From Thermoanaerobacterium xylanolyticum LX-11 (GTDB lineage Bacteria; Bacillota; Thermoanaerobacteria; Thermoanaerobacterales; Thermoanaerobacteraceae): a stretch of DNA of 64,000 nt. The stretch is taken from the NCBI RefSeq assembly GCF_000189775.2, contig NC_015555.1:1127001-1191000 (forward strand), in the 5' to 3' direction. The notes under the pieces were generated by a model, which did not search any database, was not told where the DNA came from, and worked only from the letters and a program-made list of their open reading frames with translations. Numbering within the stretch: position 1 is the first letter of the stretch; every line of letters starts with the position of its first letter. The position numbers and the translations under genes are program-made. This document shows, piece by piece, positions 51,612 through 61,169 of this stretch.

Positions 51612-52227
51612 TGTTTCGATGAATATCAATAAGAATATGCAGGTTTACAAGAACAAACCAGAGAAAAAACCTGAATTGATTGTCACCAGCGATTTTCCCA
51701 ATGACAGCGTGCATGAATCCAGGATATGTATGGATATGCACACAGGTACTCATTTTGATGCACCTCTTCACATGATAGAAGGCGGAGATACCATTGAAAA
51801 CTTTGATATTTCTAAGTCCGTCGTTAAGTGTAAAGTGCTTGATTTTACAAATGTTGAGGACAGAATTACTGCAGAAGATTTGAAAGAGAAAGAAATAGAA
51901 AGTGGAGAATTTGTACTTTTAAAGACTAAAAATTCTTATGAAGATAGTTTCAACTTTAATTTCGTTTTCTTAGATGCAAGCGGAGCTGAGTATTTGAAGG
52001 GAAAAAAAGTAATAGGAGTTGGAACAGATGGACTTGGAATAGAAAGAGCACAGCCAAACCACGAAACCCATAAAACTTTACTTGGAAACGGAATAACTAT
52101 ACTTGAGGGATTAAGATTAAAAGACGTAAGTGAAGGAAAATATACATTGATTGCTGCTCCTTTAAAAGTAGATGGTGCAGAAGCTGCTCCTACTAGAGCG
52201 CTTTTGATAGAGGACGATAAAAAATGA
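51598..52227 (+). CDS. Cyclase family protein (kynurenine formamidase-like)
   Basis: 209-residue metal-dependent hydrolase of the cyclase/arylformamidase family (PF04199). The signature HTGTHFDAPLHMIEGG supplies the His/Asp metal ligands, and HETHKTLLGNGI near the C-terminus the second ligand set. N-terminal MYDVSMNINKNMQVY is typical. Substrate unknown; no tryptophan-degradation neighbours, so 'formamidase' should not be taken literally. GGAGG at the end of zwf drives ATG 51598; overlap with zwf is 14 bases. Confidence 0.87.
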   Translation: MKMYDVSMNINKNMQVYKNKPEKKPELIVTSDFPNDSVHESRICMDMHTGTHFDAPLHMIEGGDTIENFDISKSVVKCKVLDFTNVEDRITAEDLKEKEIESGEFVLLKTKNSYEDSFNFNFVFLDASGAEYLKGKKVIGVGTDGLGIERAQPNHETHKTLLGNGITILEGLRLKDVSEGKYTLIAAPLKVDGAEAAPTRALLIEDDKK

Positions 52228-52451
52228 AAGTCAACATGTACAATATAGGAAATTGTATTGTTGGCAATTCTGAGGTTGATTTAGACAGTATCCATGAAAT
52301 ATCGTCTATGCTTATAGACAAATACGGTGAAAGTACAATGTTGGAATTTGTTGAAAACTATAAAATGGGGCAAAATTATTCAGATGCTTTTAAAAATGCT
52401 TTAAATAAAAAACACATGATTAAAAAATTAAAATTTAAAGAAAGTATCTAA
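52224..52451 (+). CDS. Small helical protein of unknown function
   Basis: 75-residue protein, unrecognised. A short strand-rich start (MYNIGNCIVGNSEVDLD) is followed by helices (IHEISSMLIDKYGESTMLEF) and a lysine-rich tail (KKHMIKKLKFKE). The ATG overlaps the cyclase stop as ATGA, and pepF starts 13 bases after it, so it is translated within the operon. The basic tail could bind nucleic acid or membrane, but this is only a guess. Confidence 0.6.
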   Translation: MKVNMYNIGNCIVGNSEVDLDSIHEISSMLIDKYGESTMLEFVENYKMGQNYSDAFKNALNKKHMIKKLKFKESI

Positions 52452-52464
52452 TTTGGAGGTTAAT

Positions 52465-54264
52465 ATGGATAAGAAGTTGAAAGATCGAAAGGACATTGAC
52501 GACAAGTACAAGTGGAAACTGGAAGACATATATGAAAGCGATAAAGAGTGGAATGACGATTTTGACAAAGCCAAGAAAATCATAAGGCAGTTGTCTGACT
52601 TTAAAGGTAAGATTAAAGATTCAGAATCCCTTTTAAATGTTCTTAAGCTAAATGATGCTTTGCAGATGATCATAGAGAAGCTTTTTGTGTATGCCAGGAT
52701 GAAGAGAGATGAAGACAATAGCAATGGAAAATATCAAGCATTGACAGATAAAGCTATGAGAATTAATATTGAAGCATCCAGTGCAACTTCTTTTATTGCT
52801 CCAGAGATTTTATCGATGGATGAAAAAATCTTAAAAAGTTGTATTGAAGAAAATGCTGATTTCATAGATTACAGGCATTTTTTAGAAGATTTACTAAGGT
52901 ATAAGCCCCATACCCTTTCAGACAAAGAAGAGATGATATTGGCAGAAAGTGAAGTCATGGCACACTCTCCTGAGAATATATTCAAAATGCTGGATAATGC
53001 TGACATTAGATTTCCTTCTATTGAAGATGAAGACGGGGATTTAGTGGAGCTGACGCATGGGAATTATATTAGGTTCATAAGCAGTAAAGACAGGAATGTT
53101 AGAAAGAAGTCTTTTGAATCACTTTACAGTGTATATAAAAATTTTGCTAATACGTATGCAGCTATGACAGATTCCAATGTTAAGAAAGATGTATTTTATT
53201 CTAAGATAAGAAATTATAGTACATCTTTGGAAGCTTCGCTTTTTGATGACAATGTCCCTGTATCTGTTTACGACAATTTGATAGAGGCTATACATGAAAA
53301 GATTAATTTATTACACAGATATGTTTCTCTTAGGAAAAGAATGTTGAACCTTGATGAGCTGCATATGTACGATCTTTATGTGCCATTAGTTGCTGACTTT
53401 GACAAAGAATATGAATACGAAGAAGCCAAAGACATAGTGCTAAAAGCTTTAGAGCCGTTGGGAAATGAGTACGTAAGCATCTTAAGGGAAGGCTTTGATA
53501 GCCGTTGGATAGATGTCTATGAGAATAGAGGCAAGACATCTGGAGCGTATTCATGGGGAACTTATGGCGTGCATCCATTTGTGCTTCTGAATTTTCAAGG
53601 TAAATTGGATGATGTTTTCACCATAGCTCATGAGATGGGGCATTCGCTTCATACGTATTATTCTGACAAAGCTCAGAAATACATCAATTCTCACTATAAG
53701 ATATTTGTTGCAGAAGTCGCATCTACTTGCAATGAATCTATTTTAATAGACTACCTTTTAAAAAATGCAAGAGACAAAAGCGAGAAGTTGTATTTATTAA
53801 ACCATTATCTTGAACAGTTTAAAGGAACAATATTTAGACAGGTTATGTTTGCTGAATTTGAAAAGTATACTCATGAAGAAGCTGAGAAAGGCGAGGCGCT
53901 GACTGCAGAAAAATTGTGTAAAAAGTATCATGAACTTAATCAATTTTATTACGGAAATGATATAATAGTAGACGATGAGATTGATTATGAATGGGAAAGG
54001 ATACCGCATTTTTATTCAAGCTTTTATGTCTACAAATATGCTACAGGATTTTCCGCTGCTGTTGCGTTGTCGCAGATGATTTTAAATGAGGGGGATGCTG
54101 CGGTAAAAAGATATATAGAATTTTTAAAAAGCGGTGGTTCAGATTATCCACTTAATATCTTAAAAAAAGCTGGTGTAGATCTTACAACAAAGAAGCCGGT
54201 TTTAGATGCTTTAACTGTATTTGAGAATGTGTTAGATGAAATGGAAAGACTTTTGGACAGGTGA
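52465..54264 (+). CDS. pepF: Oligoendopeptidase F
   Basis: 599-residue cytosolic M3B zinc metallopeptidase that degrades short peptides. Zinc motif HEMGH in FTIAHEMGHSLHTYY, downstream Glu in VAEVASTCNE, and the substrate-binding FYSSFYVYKYATGF near the C-terminus are present. N-terminal helical domain DKYKWKLEDIYESDKEW is characteristic. ATG 52465 follows TTGGAGG. sdaAB begins five bases after its stop. Confidence 0.96.
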   Translation: MDKKLKDRKDIDDKYKWKLEDIYESDKEWNDDFDKAKKIIRQLSDFKGKIKDSESLLNVLKLNDALQMIIEKLFVYARMKRDEDNSNGKYQALTDKAMRINIEASSATSFIAPEILSMDEKILKSCIEENADFIDYRHFLEDLLRYKPHTLSDKEEMILAESEVMAHSPENIFKMLDNADIRFPSIEDEDGDLVELTHGNYIRFISSKDRNVRKKSFESLYSVYKNFANTYAAMTDSNVKKDVFYSKIRNYSTSLEASLFDDNVPVSVYDNLIEAIHEKINLLHRYVSLRKRMLNLDELHMYDLYVPLVADFDKEYEYEEAKDIVLKALEPLGNEYVSILREGFDSRWIDVYENRGKTSGAYSWGTYGVHPFVLLNFQGKLDDVFTIAHEMGHSLHTYYSDKAQKYINSHYKIFVAEVASTCNESILIDYLLKNARDKSEKLYLLNHYLEQFKGTIFRQVMFAEFEKYTHEEAEKGEALTAEKLCKKYHELNQFYYGNDIIVDDEIDYEWERIPHFYSSFYVYKYATGFSAAVALSQMILNEGDAAVKRYIEFLKSGGSDYPLNILKKAGVDLTTKKPVLDALTVFENVLDEMERLLDR

Positions 54265-54269
54265 TGAAT

Positions 54270-54950
54270 TTGAGAGAGTACAGTGTTTTTGATATAATGG
54301 GACCTGTCATGATTGGTCCCAGCAGTTCACATACAGCAGGAGCTGCACGGTTGGCAAAGATAGCCAGACAAATAGCAGGTGATGATGTAAAAGAAGTGCA
54401 GTTTATACTGTACGATTCTTTTGCAAACACATACAAAGGTCACGGCACTGACAAAGCGCTTGTCGCAGGAATTATAGGACTTGATCCAGATGATGAAAGG
54501 CTGCCTAATTCTTTTGAATTGGCAAAAGAGCAAAACATATCATTTTCGTTTGTAAAAAGCGATAAGGATGCGTCGCATCCTAATACAGTTAGAATGGTCA
54601 TAAAAAACAAATCAGGTGATGTTATTGAAGTATTGGGTTCGTCAATAGGCGGAGGTAATGTTGTGCTTAAAGAAATTAACGGCATGAATGTGGAGTTTAC
54701 AGGAGAGTACGAGACGCTTATTACAAAGCATATTGACAAACCTGGTATCATAGCAATGGTGACAAAGGTCTTATCTGAGCATATGATAAATATAGCTTTT
54801 ATGAGGGTGTACAGGCAGTTAAAGGGCGATATGGCTATTATGGTGATTGAATCAGACCAAACCATACCAGAAGATGTGCGAATAAGAATAGAGCATATTG
54901 ATGGAATAGAGAAAGCTATAGTTGTAGACAGTGTGATAAAGCATAAATAA
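54270..54950 (+). CDS. sdaAB: L-serine ammonia-lyase, iron-sulfur type, beta subunit
   Basis: 226-residue small subunit of the [4Fe-4S] L-serine dehydratase (serine to pyruvate and ammonia). It has the Ser-rich GPVMIGPSSSHTAGAARL loop and a C-terminal ACT domain (KPGIIAMVTKVLSEHMINIAFM) likely involved in allosteric control. I favour TTG 54270, giving MREYSVFDIMGPVMIGP and lying four bases after the SD GGTGAT; ATG 54264 and GTG 54261 lie inside that SD. Confidence 0.94.
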   Translation: MREYSVFDIMGPVMIGPSSSHTAGAARLAKIARQIAGDDVKEVQFILYDSFANTYKGHGTDKALVAGIIGLDPDDERLPNSFELAKEQNISFSFVKSDKDASHPNTVRMVIKNKSGDVIEVLGSSIGGGNVVLKEINGMNVEFTGEYETLITKHIDKPGIIAMVTKVLSEHMINIAFMRVYRQLKGDMAIMVIESDQTIPEDVRIRIEHIDGIEKAIVVDSVIKHK

Positions 54951-54970
54951 AATGTACTGAGGTGAAGAAG

Positions 54971-55846
54971 TTGTATCAGTTTAGTAGTGGATTTGAATTA
55001 CTGGAGCTTACAAAAAAATATAGCATTCCTATATCGGAAGTTGTGATAAATTATGAGCATGAGATGACTGGCGATGATAGAGATGTAATAATAGAAAAGA
55101 TGTCATCGAATCTTGACGTGATGAGAAAATCTATCGAAAGAGGCTTAAAAGAAGATGTAAAATCTGTAGGTGGTTTTATCGGTGGAGATGCAAAAAGATT
55201 GTACGATAAAATAATTAATAATTTTACAATAAGCGGTGAAACAGTTTCAAAGGCTGTTGCATCGGCTATTGCAGTATCAGAAGTGAATGCAGCGATGGGC
55301 AAAATTGTTGCAGCACCTACTGCTGGTTCCAGTGGCGTCATTCCGGGAGCGCTGATAACTATTGCAAGAAAATTTGGCAAAAATGATGATGAATTGATAA
55401 AATCTTTGTTTACATCATCTGGAATTGGAATAATAATTGCGAAAAATGCTACGCTTTCAGGTGCAGAAGGAGGATGTCAGGCTGAAGTGGGATCAGCGTC
55501 GGCTATGGCTGCCGCTGCTTTAGTTGAATTGATGGGTGGATCTCCTGACGAGGCCTTAAATGCAGCGTCTTTTGCCATTATGAATCTTTTGGGACTTGTA
55601 TGTGATCCTGTAGCAGGGTTAGTGGAGGTTCCATGTGTCACGCGAAATGCAATTGGTGCTGCAAATGCTTTGATTTGCGCTGATTTGGCTTTATCTGGCA
55701 TGAAAAGCATCATTCCTTTTGATGAAGTTGTAAGTGCAATGGACAGTGTAGGAAAAGCTATGCCTTGTGCACTTAGAGAGACGGCTGAAGGTGGGCTTGC
55801 CAAGACTGCAACCGGCATTAAGTTGAAAATGAATATGAGAGAATAG
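54971..55846 (+). CDS. sdaAA: L-serine ammonia-lyase, iron-sulfur type, alpha subunit
   Basis: 291-residue catalytic subunit. Conserved cluster-binding and active-site segments: PTAGSSGVIPGAL, GAEGGCQAEVGSASAMAAAAL (one Cys), NLLGLVCDPVAGLVEVPCVTRNA (two Cys, split around GL) and MPCALRETAEGGLAKT. Normal length. TTG 54971 is five bases after TGAGGTGA; GTG 54962 is inside the SD. Last gene of the operon. Confidence 0.96.
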   Translation: MYQFSSGFELLELTKKYSIPISEVVINYEHEMTGDDRDVIIEKMSSNLDVMRKSIERGLKEDVKSVGGFIGGDAKRLYDKIINNFTISGETVSKAVASAIAVSEVNAAMGKIVAAPTAGSSGVIPGALITIARKFGKNDDELIKSLFTSSGIGIIIAKNATLSGAEGGCQAEVGSASAMAAAALVELMGGSPDEALNAASFAIMNLLGLVCDPVAGLVEVPCVTRNAIGAANALICADLALSGMKSIIPFDEVVSAMDSVGKAMPCALRETAEGGLAKTATGIKLKMNMRE

Positions 55847-55847
55847 A

Positions 55848-55881
55848 AAAAGGCTTTACGAGTTATTCGTAAAGCCTTTTT
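55848..55881 (+). terminator. Rho-independent terminator after sdaAA, followed by two small hairpins
   Basis: Fourteen-pair stem ending AAAGGCTTTACGA with loop GTTAT and T-rich tail. Two smaller palindromes follow in the gap before aroB: ACCGATT/AATCGGT (55886-55902) and CCTCT/AGAGG (55908-55920). A TATAAT at 55952-55957 may be the aroB -10, with a poor -35. Confidence 0.88.
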
Positions 55882-56005
55882 AAAAACCGATTTTTAATCG
55901 GTAATTACCTCTATAAGAGGCAGAACTGTTTAAATTTATTTAATTTTCTATTATAATATATGCATATATATTGCTTTTAATACAAAGTTAAAGGGGATTG
56001 ATTCA

Positions 56006-57076
56006 ATGGAAATCGTCAACGTAAATTTAAAAAATTATTCATATCCTATTTACATCTCAAATGGAATTTTAAGTGATATTGGGCTGTATTTGAGAAACCA
56101 CTTGAGAAGTGGAAGGGCAATCATAATAACTGATTCAAATGTGTCAAATATATATCTTCAAAACGCTGAAGACGCTTTATCAAAAGATGGATTTGTCGTA
56201 AGTCACTTAGTTATAAAAGCTGGTGAAGAAAGTAAAAACTTATATACAGTAAAGCGTTTGTTGGAAGAGTGTTTCGACTTTGGATTATTGAGGGATAGTG
56301 CTGTGATAGCATTAGGCGGAGGAGTTGTAGGCGATATAGCTGGTCTTGTAGCTGCATTGTACATGAGGGGTATAGACTTCATACAGATTCCGACCACTCT
56401 ATTAGCGCAAGTTGACAGCAGTGTGGGAGGCAAGGTTGGAGTAAATTTAGATGAGGGGAAAAACATTGTTGGCTCATTTTATCAGCCAAAGGCTGTTTTC
56501 ATTGATACAAGCGTATTGAAAACCCTTAACAAAAGGGAGGTGTTGGGAGGAATTTCGGAGATAATAAAGTACGGCATAATTAAAGATGAATCACTGCTTA
56601 ATTTCTTTGAAACCAATTTGGAGAAAATATTAAATTTAGATGATGATATGATGAGATATTTGATTAAAAGATCATGTGAGATAAAAAGTGACGTTGTATC
56701 AAAAGATGAAAAAGAAAATAATATAAGAGCCATTTTAAACTATGGGCATACTATAGGACATGCTTTAGAATCAATTACGCGGTACAAAAAGTACATTCAT
56801 GGTGAAGCTGTTGCCATTGGAATGTATTATGCTGGTAAAATCGCCTTAAACAGAAAGTATATCGACGAAAGTTATCTTTTGCGCATCAAAAATTTGCTGA
56901 TTTCATGTGGTCTTCCTGTTGATTACGGCAATATAGACAAGTATGAAATAGTTAAGTGCATAAAGCATGATAAGAAAAACAGAGAGGGCAAAATGAAGTT
57001 TGTCCTGCCAATAGGATATGGCAACGCTGAAGTCTTCGATGTTTTAGAAGATGAAATATTGAATGTATTGAAGTAA
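56006..57076 (+). CDS. aroB: 3-dehydroquinate synthase
   Basis: 356-residue NAD- and Zn-dependent enzyme converting DAHP to 3-dehydroquinate. Motifs: GAGEESKN-type start of the NAD region, ALGGGVVGDIAGLVAALYMRG, PTTLLAQVDSSVGGKVGVNL, and zinc ligands Glu in EIIKYG and His in NYGHTIGHALE and HGEAVAIGM. SD AAAGGGGAT eight bases before ATG. A separate promoter and palindrome separate it from pheA. aroC, aroE, aroK and aroQ/D are not in this window. Confidence 0.97.
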   Translation: MEIVNVNLKNYSYPIYISNGILSDIGLYLRNHLRSGRAIIITDSNVSNIYLQNAEDALSKDGFVVSHLVIKAGEESKNLYTVKRLLEECFDFGLLRDSAVIALGGGVVGDIAGLVAALYMRGIDFIQIPTTLLAQVDSSVGGKVGVNLDEGKNIVGSFYQPKAVFIDTSVLKTLNKREVLGGISEIIKYGIIKDESLLNFFETNLEKILNLDDDMMRYLIKRSCEIKSDVVSKDEKENNIRAILNYGHTIGHALESITRYKKYIHGEAVAIGMYYAGKIALNRKYIDESYLLRIKNLLISCGLPVDYGNIDKYEIVKCIKHDKKNREGKMKFVLPIGYGNAEVFDVLEDEILNVLK

Positions 57077-57084
57077 TAAAAGAA

Positions 57085-57130
57085 ATTTTCTTGACTTTAG
57101 CAGAATAGAGTATTAAAATATCAAGAAAAT
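57085..57130 (+). promoter_or_regulatory. Promoter flanked by a 10-bp inverted repeat, upstream of pheA
   Basis: TTGACT (57091-57096), 17 bases, TAAAAT (57114-57119). The promoter is framed by ATTTTCTTGA (57085-57094) and its exact reverse complement TCAAGAAAAT (57121-57130), 26 bases apart; the left arm overlaps the -35, the right arm the start region. It looks like an operator for a dimeric repressor, or an RNA/DNA palindrome of another role. Confidence 0.6.
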
Positions 57131-57148
57131 AGTTAAAGGGGGTGTGGC

Positions 57149-57973
57149 ATGAACATATACTACCTTGGACCGAAAGGGACATTTTCTGAACAAGCTCTTA
57201 TATTTTATATTAGTCAAAAACGAGGATACTGCATTAAGGAATTAAAGACAATTCCAGACATCATTACAATGTTGTGTATTAATAAAGATGATGAGGGATT
57301 AGTTCCGATAGAAAACTCTATAGAAGGCACTGTAAATGTCACATTGGATATGCTTATAAATGATGCTGATGGGCTTAAAATAAAAAGAGAGATAGTCATT
57401 CCTATATCTCATTGTCTTATCGCTGACAAAAATCTGGAGTTTGATGAAATAAAGCTTGTAATCTCTCATCCACAGGCACTTGCTCAGTGTAGAAACTATA
57501 TCAGGAGAAACTTGCCAAATGCTGAAATTGTAACTGCAGATAGTACGGCAAAAGCTGTTTCGGAAATAAAGAATAAGGCGTATGCTGCAGCAATAGGAAA
57601 TGCCAGGGCCGCAGAAATTTATGGAGCGCAAATAATCGATAAAGACATACAAGATGTGAAAAATAATTTTACGAGGTTTATCGTTCTTGCCTCAAGTGAT
57701 TGCGAATACACAGGAAACGACAAGACATCTCTAATATTTTCTGTTCCAAATGAGCCGGGAAGTCTTTATAAGATATTAGAGGTGTTTGCCAGAGAAAACG
57801 TGAATATGACCAAGATTGAATCAAGGCCTTCCAGAAAGAATATGGGCGAATACGTGTTTTGGGTTGACATTGAAGGTCATAGATGCGATAATCGCATTAA
57901 TAAAATATTAGGTGTGTTGATGGGTAAAACGGAGTTTTTAAAGGTGTTAGGTTCATATCCTAAATACTTGTAA
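57149..57973 (+). CDS. pheA: Prephenate dehydratase
   Basis: 274-residue monofunctional enzyme that forms phenylpyruvate. The catalytic domain starts YYLGPKGTFSEQAL and contains GLVPIENSIEGTV and the TRF motif (NNFTRFIVL); the C-terminal ACT domain has GSLYKILEVFARENVN and KIESRPSRK, the site for phenylalanine feedback inhibition. SD GGGGGTG lies six bases before the ATG. First gene of the pheA-aroF-tyrA-aroA run. Confidence 0.96.
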   Translation: MNIYYLGPKGTFSEQALIFYISQKRGYCIKELKTIPDIITMLCINKDDEGLVPIENSIEGTVNVTLDMLINDADGLKIKREIVIPISHCLIADKNLEFDEIKLVISHPQALAQCRNYIRRNLPNAEIVTADSTAKAVSEIKNKAYAAAIGNARAAEIYGAQIIDKDIQDVKNNFTRFIVLASSDCEYTGNDKTSLIFSVPNEPGSLYKILEVFARENVNMTKIESRPSRKNMGEYVFWVDIEGHRCDNRINKILGVLMGKTEFLKVLGSYPKYL

Positions 57974-57997
57974 AACGGTAGAATGGAGGATTTTTAA

Positions 57998-59014
57998 ATG
58001 GTAATTGTTATGAGGCCAAGTGCTACAGAAAAGCAAATCTCTGATGTATCAAATCTTTTATTATCTCTTGATTTAAAACCACACATTTCTAAAGGAGAAG
58101 AACGAGTAGTAATAGGTGTGATTGGCGACAAAAAAAAGCTTAAAGATAAAAATGTTGAGCTTATGGAAGGTGTTGAGAAAGTCATACCTATAGTTGAGTC
58201 TTATAAACTTGCAAGTCGTACATTTAATCCTGTATCTACAATTGTAGATGTAGACGGTGTCCAAGTTGGTGGTAAAAGTGTAGTCATAATGGCTGGTCCC
58301 TGTGCTGTTGAAAGCAAAGAACAGCTTTTTGAAAGTGCAGAAGCAGTAAAGATGTTTGGAGCTAAATTTTTACGAGGTGGTGCATACAAGCCTCGCACGT
58401 CTCCATATTCTTTCCAAGGACTTGAAAAAGAAGGACTTGAGATGTTATATGAAGCTAAAAAGTATACAGGTTTAAAAATAGTTACGGAGGTTATGGACGT
58501 CTATTCCGTAGAAATTGTAGCTAAATATGCAGATGTATTGCAAATCGGCGCGAGAAACATGCAAAACTTTTCGCTGCTTAAAGAAGTTGGTAAGTCTAAT
58601 ATGCCTGTTCTTTTAAAGAGAGGCATTGCAGCCACAATAGAAGAATGGCTTAATGCTGCTGAATACATTTTAAACGAAGGCAACAAAAATGTGATACTTT
58701 GTGAAAGAGGAATAAGGACATTCGAACAGTACACGAGAAATACCCTTGATTTAAGTGCGGTGCCTGTTGTAAAAAGACTAAGTCACTTGCCAATAATAGT
58801 CGATCCGAGCCATGGAACAGGAAAATCTTTTTTAGTAAATCCAATGGCGAAAGCTGCAATAGCTGCTGGAGCAGATGGCCTTATAATTGAAGTCCATCCA
58901 GATCCTAAAAATGCTTTATCAGATGGTGCGCAGTCATTGACGCCAGATGAATTTAGAGTTTTGACAGAAGAAATATCTGATATAGCAAATGCTGTAGGAC
59001 GTGATTTTAAATGA
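57998..59014 (+). CDS. aroF: 3-deoxy-7-phosphoheptulonate synthase (class I-beta)
   Basis: 338-residue DAHP synthase condensing PEP and erythrose-4-phosphate. An N-terminal ferredoxin-like regulatory domain (about 1-65, [17 protein letters not shown]) precedes the barrel, with [26 protein letters not shown] and DPSHGTGK motifs. The type with the N-terminal domain is usually feedback-regulated by Tyr or Phe. ATG 57998 follows GGAGG. It overlaps tyrA by four bases. Confidence 0.96.
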   Translation: MVIVMRPSATEKQISDVSNLLLSLDLKPHISKGEERVVIGVIGDKKKLKDKNVELMEGVEKVIPIVESYKLASRTFNPVSTIVDVDGVQVGGKSVVIMAGPCAVESKEQLFESAEAVKMFGAKFLRGGAYKPRTSPYSFQGLEKEGLEMLYEAKKYTGLKIVTEVMDVYSVEIVAKYADVLQIGARNMQNFSLLKEVGKSNMPVLLKRGIAATIEEWLNAAEYILNEGNKNVILCERGIRTFEQYTRNTLDLSAVPVVKRLSHLPIIVDPSHGTGKSFLVNPMAKAAIAAGADGLIIEVHPDPKNALSDGAQSLTPDEFRVLTEEISDIANAVGRDFK

Positions 59015-59856
59015 TCAAAAAAGTAGCGATCATAGGATTGGGACTTATAGGTGGCTCTTTGGCGAAAGCTATAAGAAAATATACAAGTTTAGGTATAATA
59101 GGTGTAGACGTGAAAGATGATTATATCGACGAAGCTTTAAGGGAAGGTATAATTGATGAAGGTTTTAAAGAAATTGATAAACCAATAGACACAGACGTAG
59201 TATTTGTATGCACTCCTGTTGGCATAGTCATAAATTGCATAGAAGAAATACTTCCGCACTTAAAAGATGGCTGTGTGATAACTGATGTCGGAAGTACAAA
59301 AAAAACGATAATGGATGCGGTAAATGGTATATTGCCGAAAGATAAATTCTTTATAGGCGGTCATCCTATGACAGGCTCTGAAAAGTGCGGATTTTTCTCA
59401 AGCAGTTCTGAACTCTTTTTGGGAAGCAATTATTTTATAATTCCTGATGAACGAACACCTGACAGTGTTGTAGAGATTTTCATCAATGAAATCATTAAAA
59501 AAATTGGTGCTAACCCTATATTCGTAGATAGCTATTCACATGATAGGATAGTAGGTATTGTGAGCCATGTGCCGCATATTTTATCGGCGGCTCTGACTAA
59601 TTTTGCATATAGAGAAGATGCAGATGCCATAAGATTCGCTGCTGGCGGTTTTAAAGACTCTACGAGAATATCGATGTCCCAGACTGAGATGTGGAAGGAT
59701 ATTATTTTGAATAACAAAGATGTGATAAAAAAGCTGATAATAGATTATGAAAATCTTTTAAACGAATTTTTATTTAGCCTTGATTGTGACGATATAAAGT
59801 CACTGTGTGAATTTTTTGATATAGCAAGAGAAATCAGAAAAAGCATAGCTTCTTGA
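59011..59856 (+). CDS. tyrA: Prephenate dehydrogenase
   Basis: 281-residue NAD-dependent enzyme converting prephenate to 4-hydroxyphenylpyruvate. Rossmann motif [15 protein letters not shown], then [22 protein letters not shown] and the catalytic-His segment [14 protein letters not shown]. No ACT domain follows, unlike B. subtilis TyrA. Its ATG overlaps the aroF stop (ATGA), so both are coupled. Confidence 0.95.
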   Translation: MIKKVAIIGLGLIGGSLAKAIRKYTSLGIIGVDVKDDYIDEALREGIIDEGFKEIDKPIDTDVVFVCTPVGIVINCIEEILPHLKDGCVITDVGSTKKTIMDAVNGILPKDKFFIGGHPMTGSEKCGFFSSSSELFLGSNYFIIPDERTPDSVVEIFINEIIKKIGANPIFVDSYSHDRIVGIVSHVPHILSAALTNFAYREDADAIRFAAGGFKDSTRISMSQTEMWKDIILNNKDVIKKLIIDYENLLNEFLFSLDCDDIKSLCEFFDIAREIRKSIAS

Positions 59857-59879
59857 CTTTGGAAAGGAATGAATATTTT

Positions 59880-61151
59880 ATGGAGGTAGAAATTTCTAAA
59901 AAAAGCCATCTAAAAGGTGTAGTGAATGTTCCTGGAGATAAATCTATATCTCATAGAGCCATAATGTTTGGCTCTATTGCTGTTGGCGATACTGTTGTGA
60001 AAGGTTTCTTAAAAAGTGAAGATTGCTTTTCGACGATAAATTGCATGAGAAAGTTAGGTGTGGAGATAGAAATAGTTAATGATGATGTATATGTTAAAGG
60101 AAATGGCATGTATCTGAATGAAAGCCTTGATGTTTTAGATGCAGGAAACTCTGGTACAACGATGCGCCTTTTATCAGGTATTTTAGCTGGTCAGAAATTT
60201 GCATCTACTATAACCGGTGATGAGTCTTTAAGAAAAAGGCCTATGAAACGAATAATACAGCCGCTATCAATGATGGGAGCTAAAATAACAGCGGTTTATG
60301 ATAATTATGCACCTATTACCATAAAAGGCAATACACTTAAGGGGATTAACTACAAAACAGAAGTTTCCAGTGCTCAAGTAAAATCATGCATAATGCTGGC
60401 AAGTTTGTATGCACAGGACGTTACGACAATTGAGGAACCATATTTGTCCAGAAATCACAGCGAACTTATGCTTAATTACTTTGGCGGAAATTTTGAGTCT
60501 TATGACAATAAGGTGATATGCCATCCTGTGGAAAAACTGCATGGGTGCGAAGTATTGGTTCCTGGCGACATATCTTCTGCTGCGTATTTTATGGTAGCAG
60601 CCAGCATATTGCCTAATTCAGAAATATTGATAAAAAATGTAAATATAAACAACACGCGAACAGGAATAATAGATGTGCTGAATAAAATGGGTGGCAATGT
60701 TGAAATAATAGAGGAGAAAGTCGTTAACAATGAACCTGTAGCGGACATAGTAGTAAAATCTTCGCATTTAAAGGGGATTGATATAGGTGGTGAGATTATA
60801 CCGAGGTTGATTGATGAGATACCGGTTATTGCTGTAGCGGCAGCATACGCTGATGGTACTACAGTTATAAAAGATGCTGAAGAACTAAAAGTAAAAGAAA
60901 GCAATCGCATAGACACCATGGTAAGCCAATTGAGAAAAATGGGTGCTGATATAGAAGCTACAAATGACGGTATGATAATCCATGGTAAAGAAACACTGCA
61001 TGGTGCTACGGTTGACAGCTACAACGATCATAGAGTTGCTATGTCATTAAGCATTGCTGCTCTAAAAGCTGATGGCAGTACAAAAATAAAAAATGCAGAA
61101 TGTGTGAATATTTCATTTCCTGATTTTTATAGCGTACTTAATGTGCTATAA
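59880..61151 (+). CDS. aroA: 3-phosphoshikimate 1-carboxyvinyltransferase (EPSP synthase)
   Basis: 423-residue enzyme transferring enolpyruvate to shikimate-3-phosphate. Motifs: [36 protein letters not shown] (PEP/phosphate), and [15 protein letters not shown] with the catalytic Asp. Residues around [10 protein letters not shown] contain Ala or Gly patterns that could make it a class II enzyme, but I cannot judge glyphosate sensitivity. ATG 59880 gives the family N-terminus; its SD (AAGGA) is rather far, and TTG 59853 inside tyrA is the alternative. The regulator gene follows in 18 bases. Confidence 0.94.
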   Translation: MEVEISKKSHLKGVVNVPGDKSISHRAIMFGSIAVGDTVVKGFLKSEDCFSTINCMRKLGVEIEIVNDDVYVKGNGMYLNESLDVLDAGNSGTTMRLLSGILAGQKFASTITGDESLRKRPMKRIIQPLSMMGAKITAVYDNYAPITIKGNTLKGINYKTEVSSAQVKSCIMLASLYAQDVTTIEEPYLSRNHSELMLNYFGGNFESYDNKVICHPVEKLHGCEVLVPGDISSAAYFMVAASILPNSEILIKNVNINNTRTGIIDVLNKMGGNVEIIEEKVVNNEPVADIVVKSSHLKGIDIGGEIIPRLIDEIPVIAVAAAYADGTTVIKDAEELKVKESNRIDTMVSQLRKMGADIEATNDGMIIHGKETLHGATVDSYNDHRVAMSLSIAALKADGSTKIKNAECVNISFPDFYSVLNVL

Positions 61152-61169
61152 TAAAAATTGGTGATTTTA

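Noticed and set aside
54440-54865. 141-codon minus-strand frame opposite sdaAB
   Set aside because: sdaAB is unmistakable on the plus strand; the antisense frame has no SD or domain.
55886-55920. Two small hairpins before aroB considered as a T-box leader
   Set aside because: No T-box core (GGTGG/CCGCG-type) sequence, no specifier-loop architecture, and a promoter-like TATAAT lies downstream of them.
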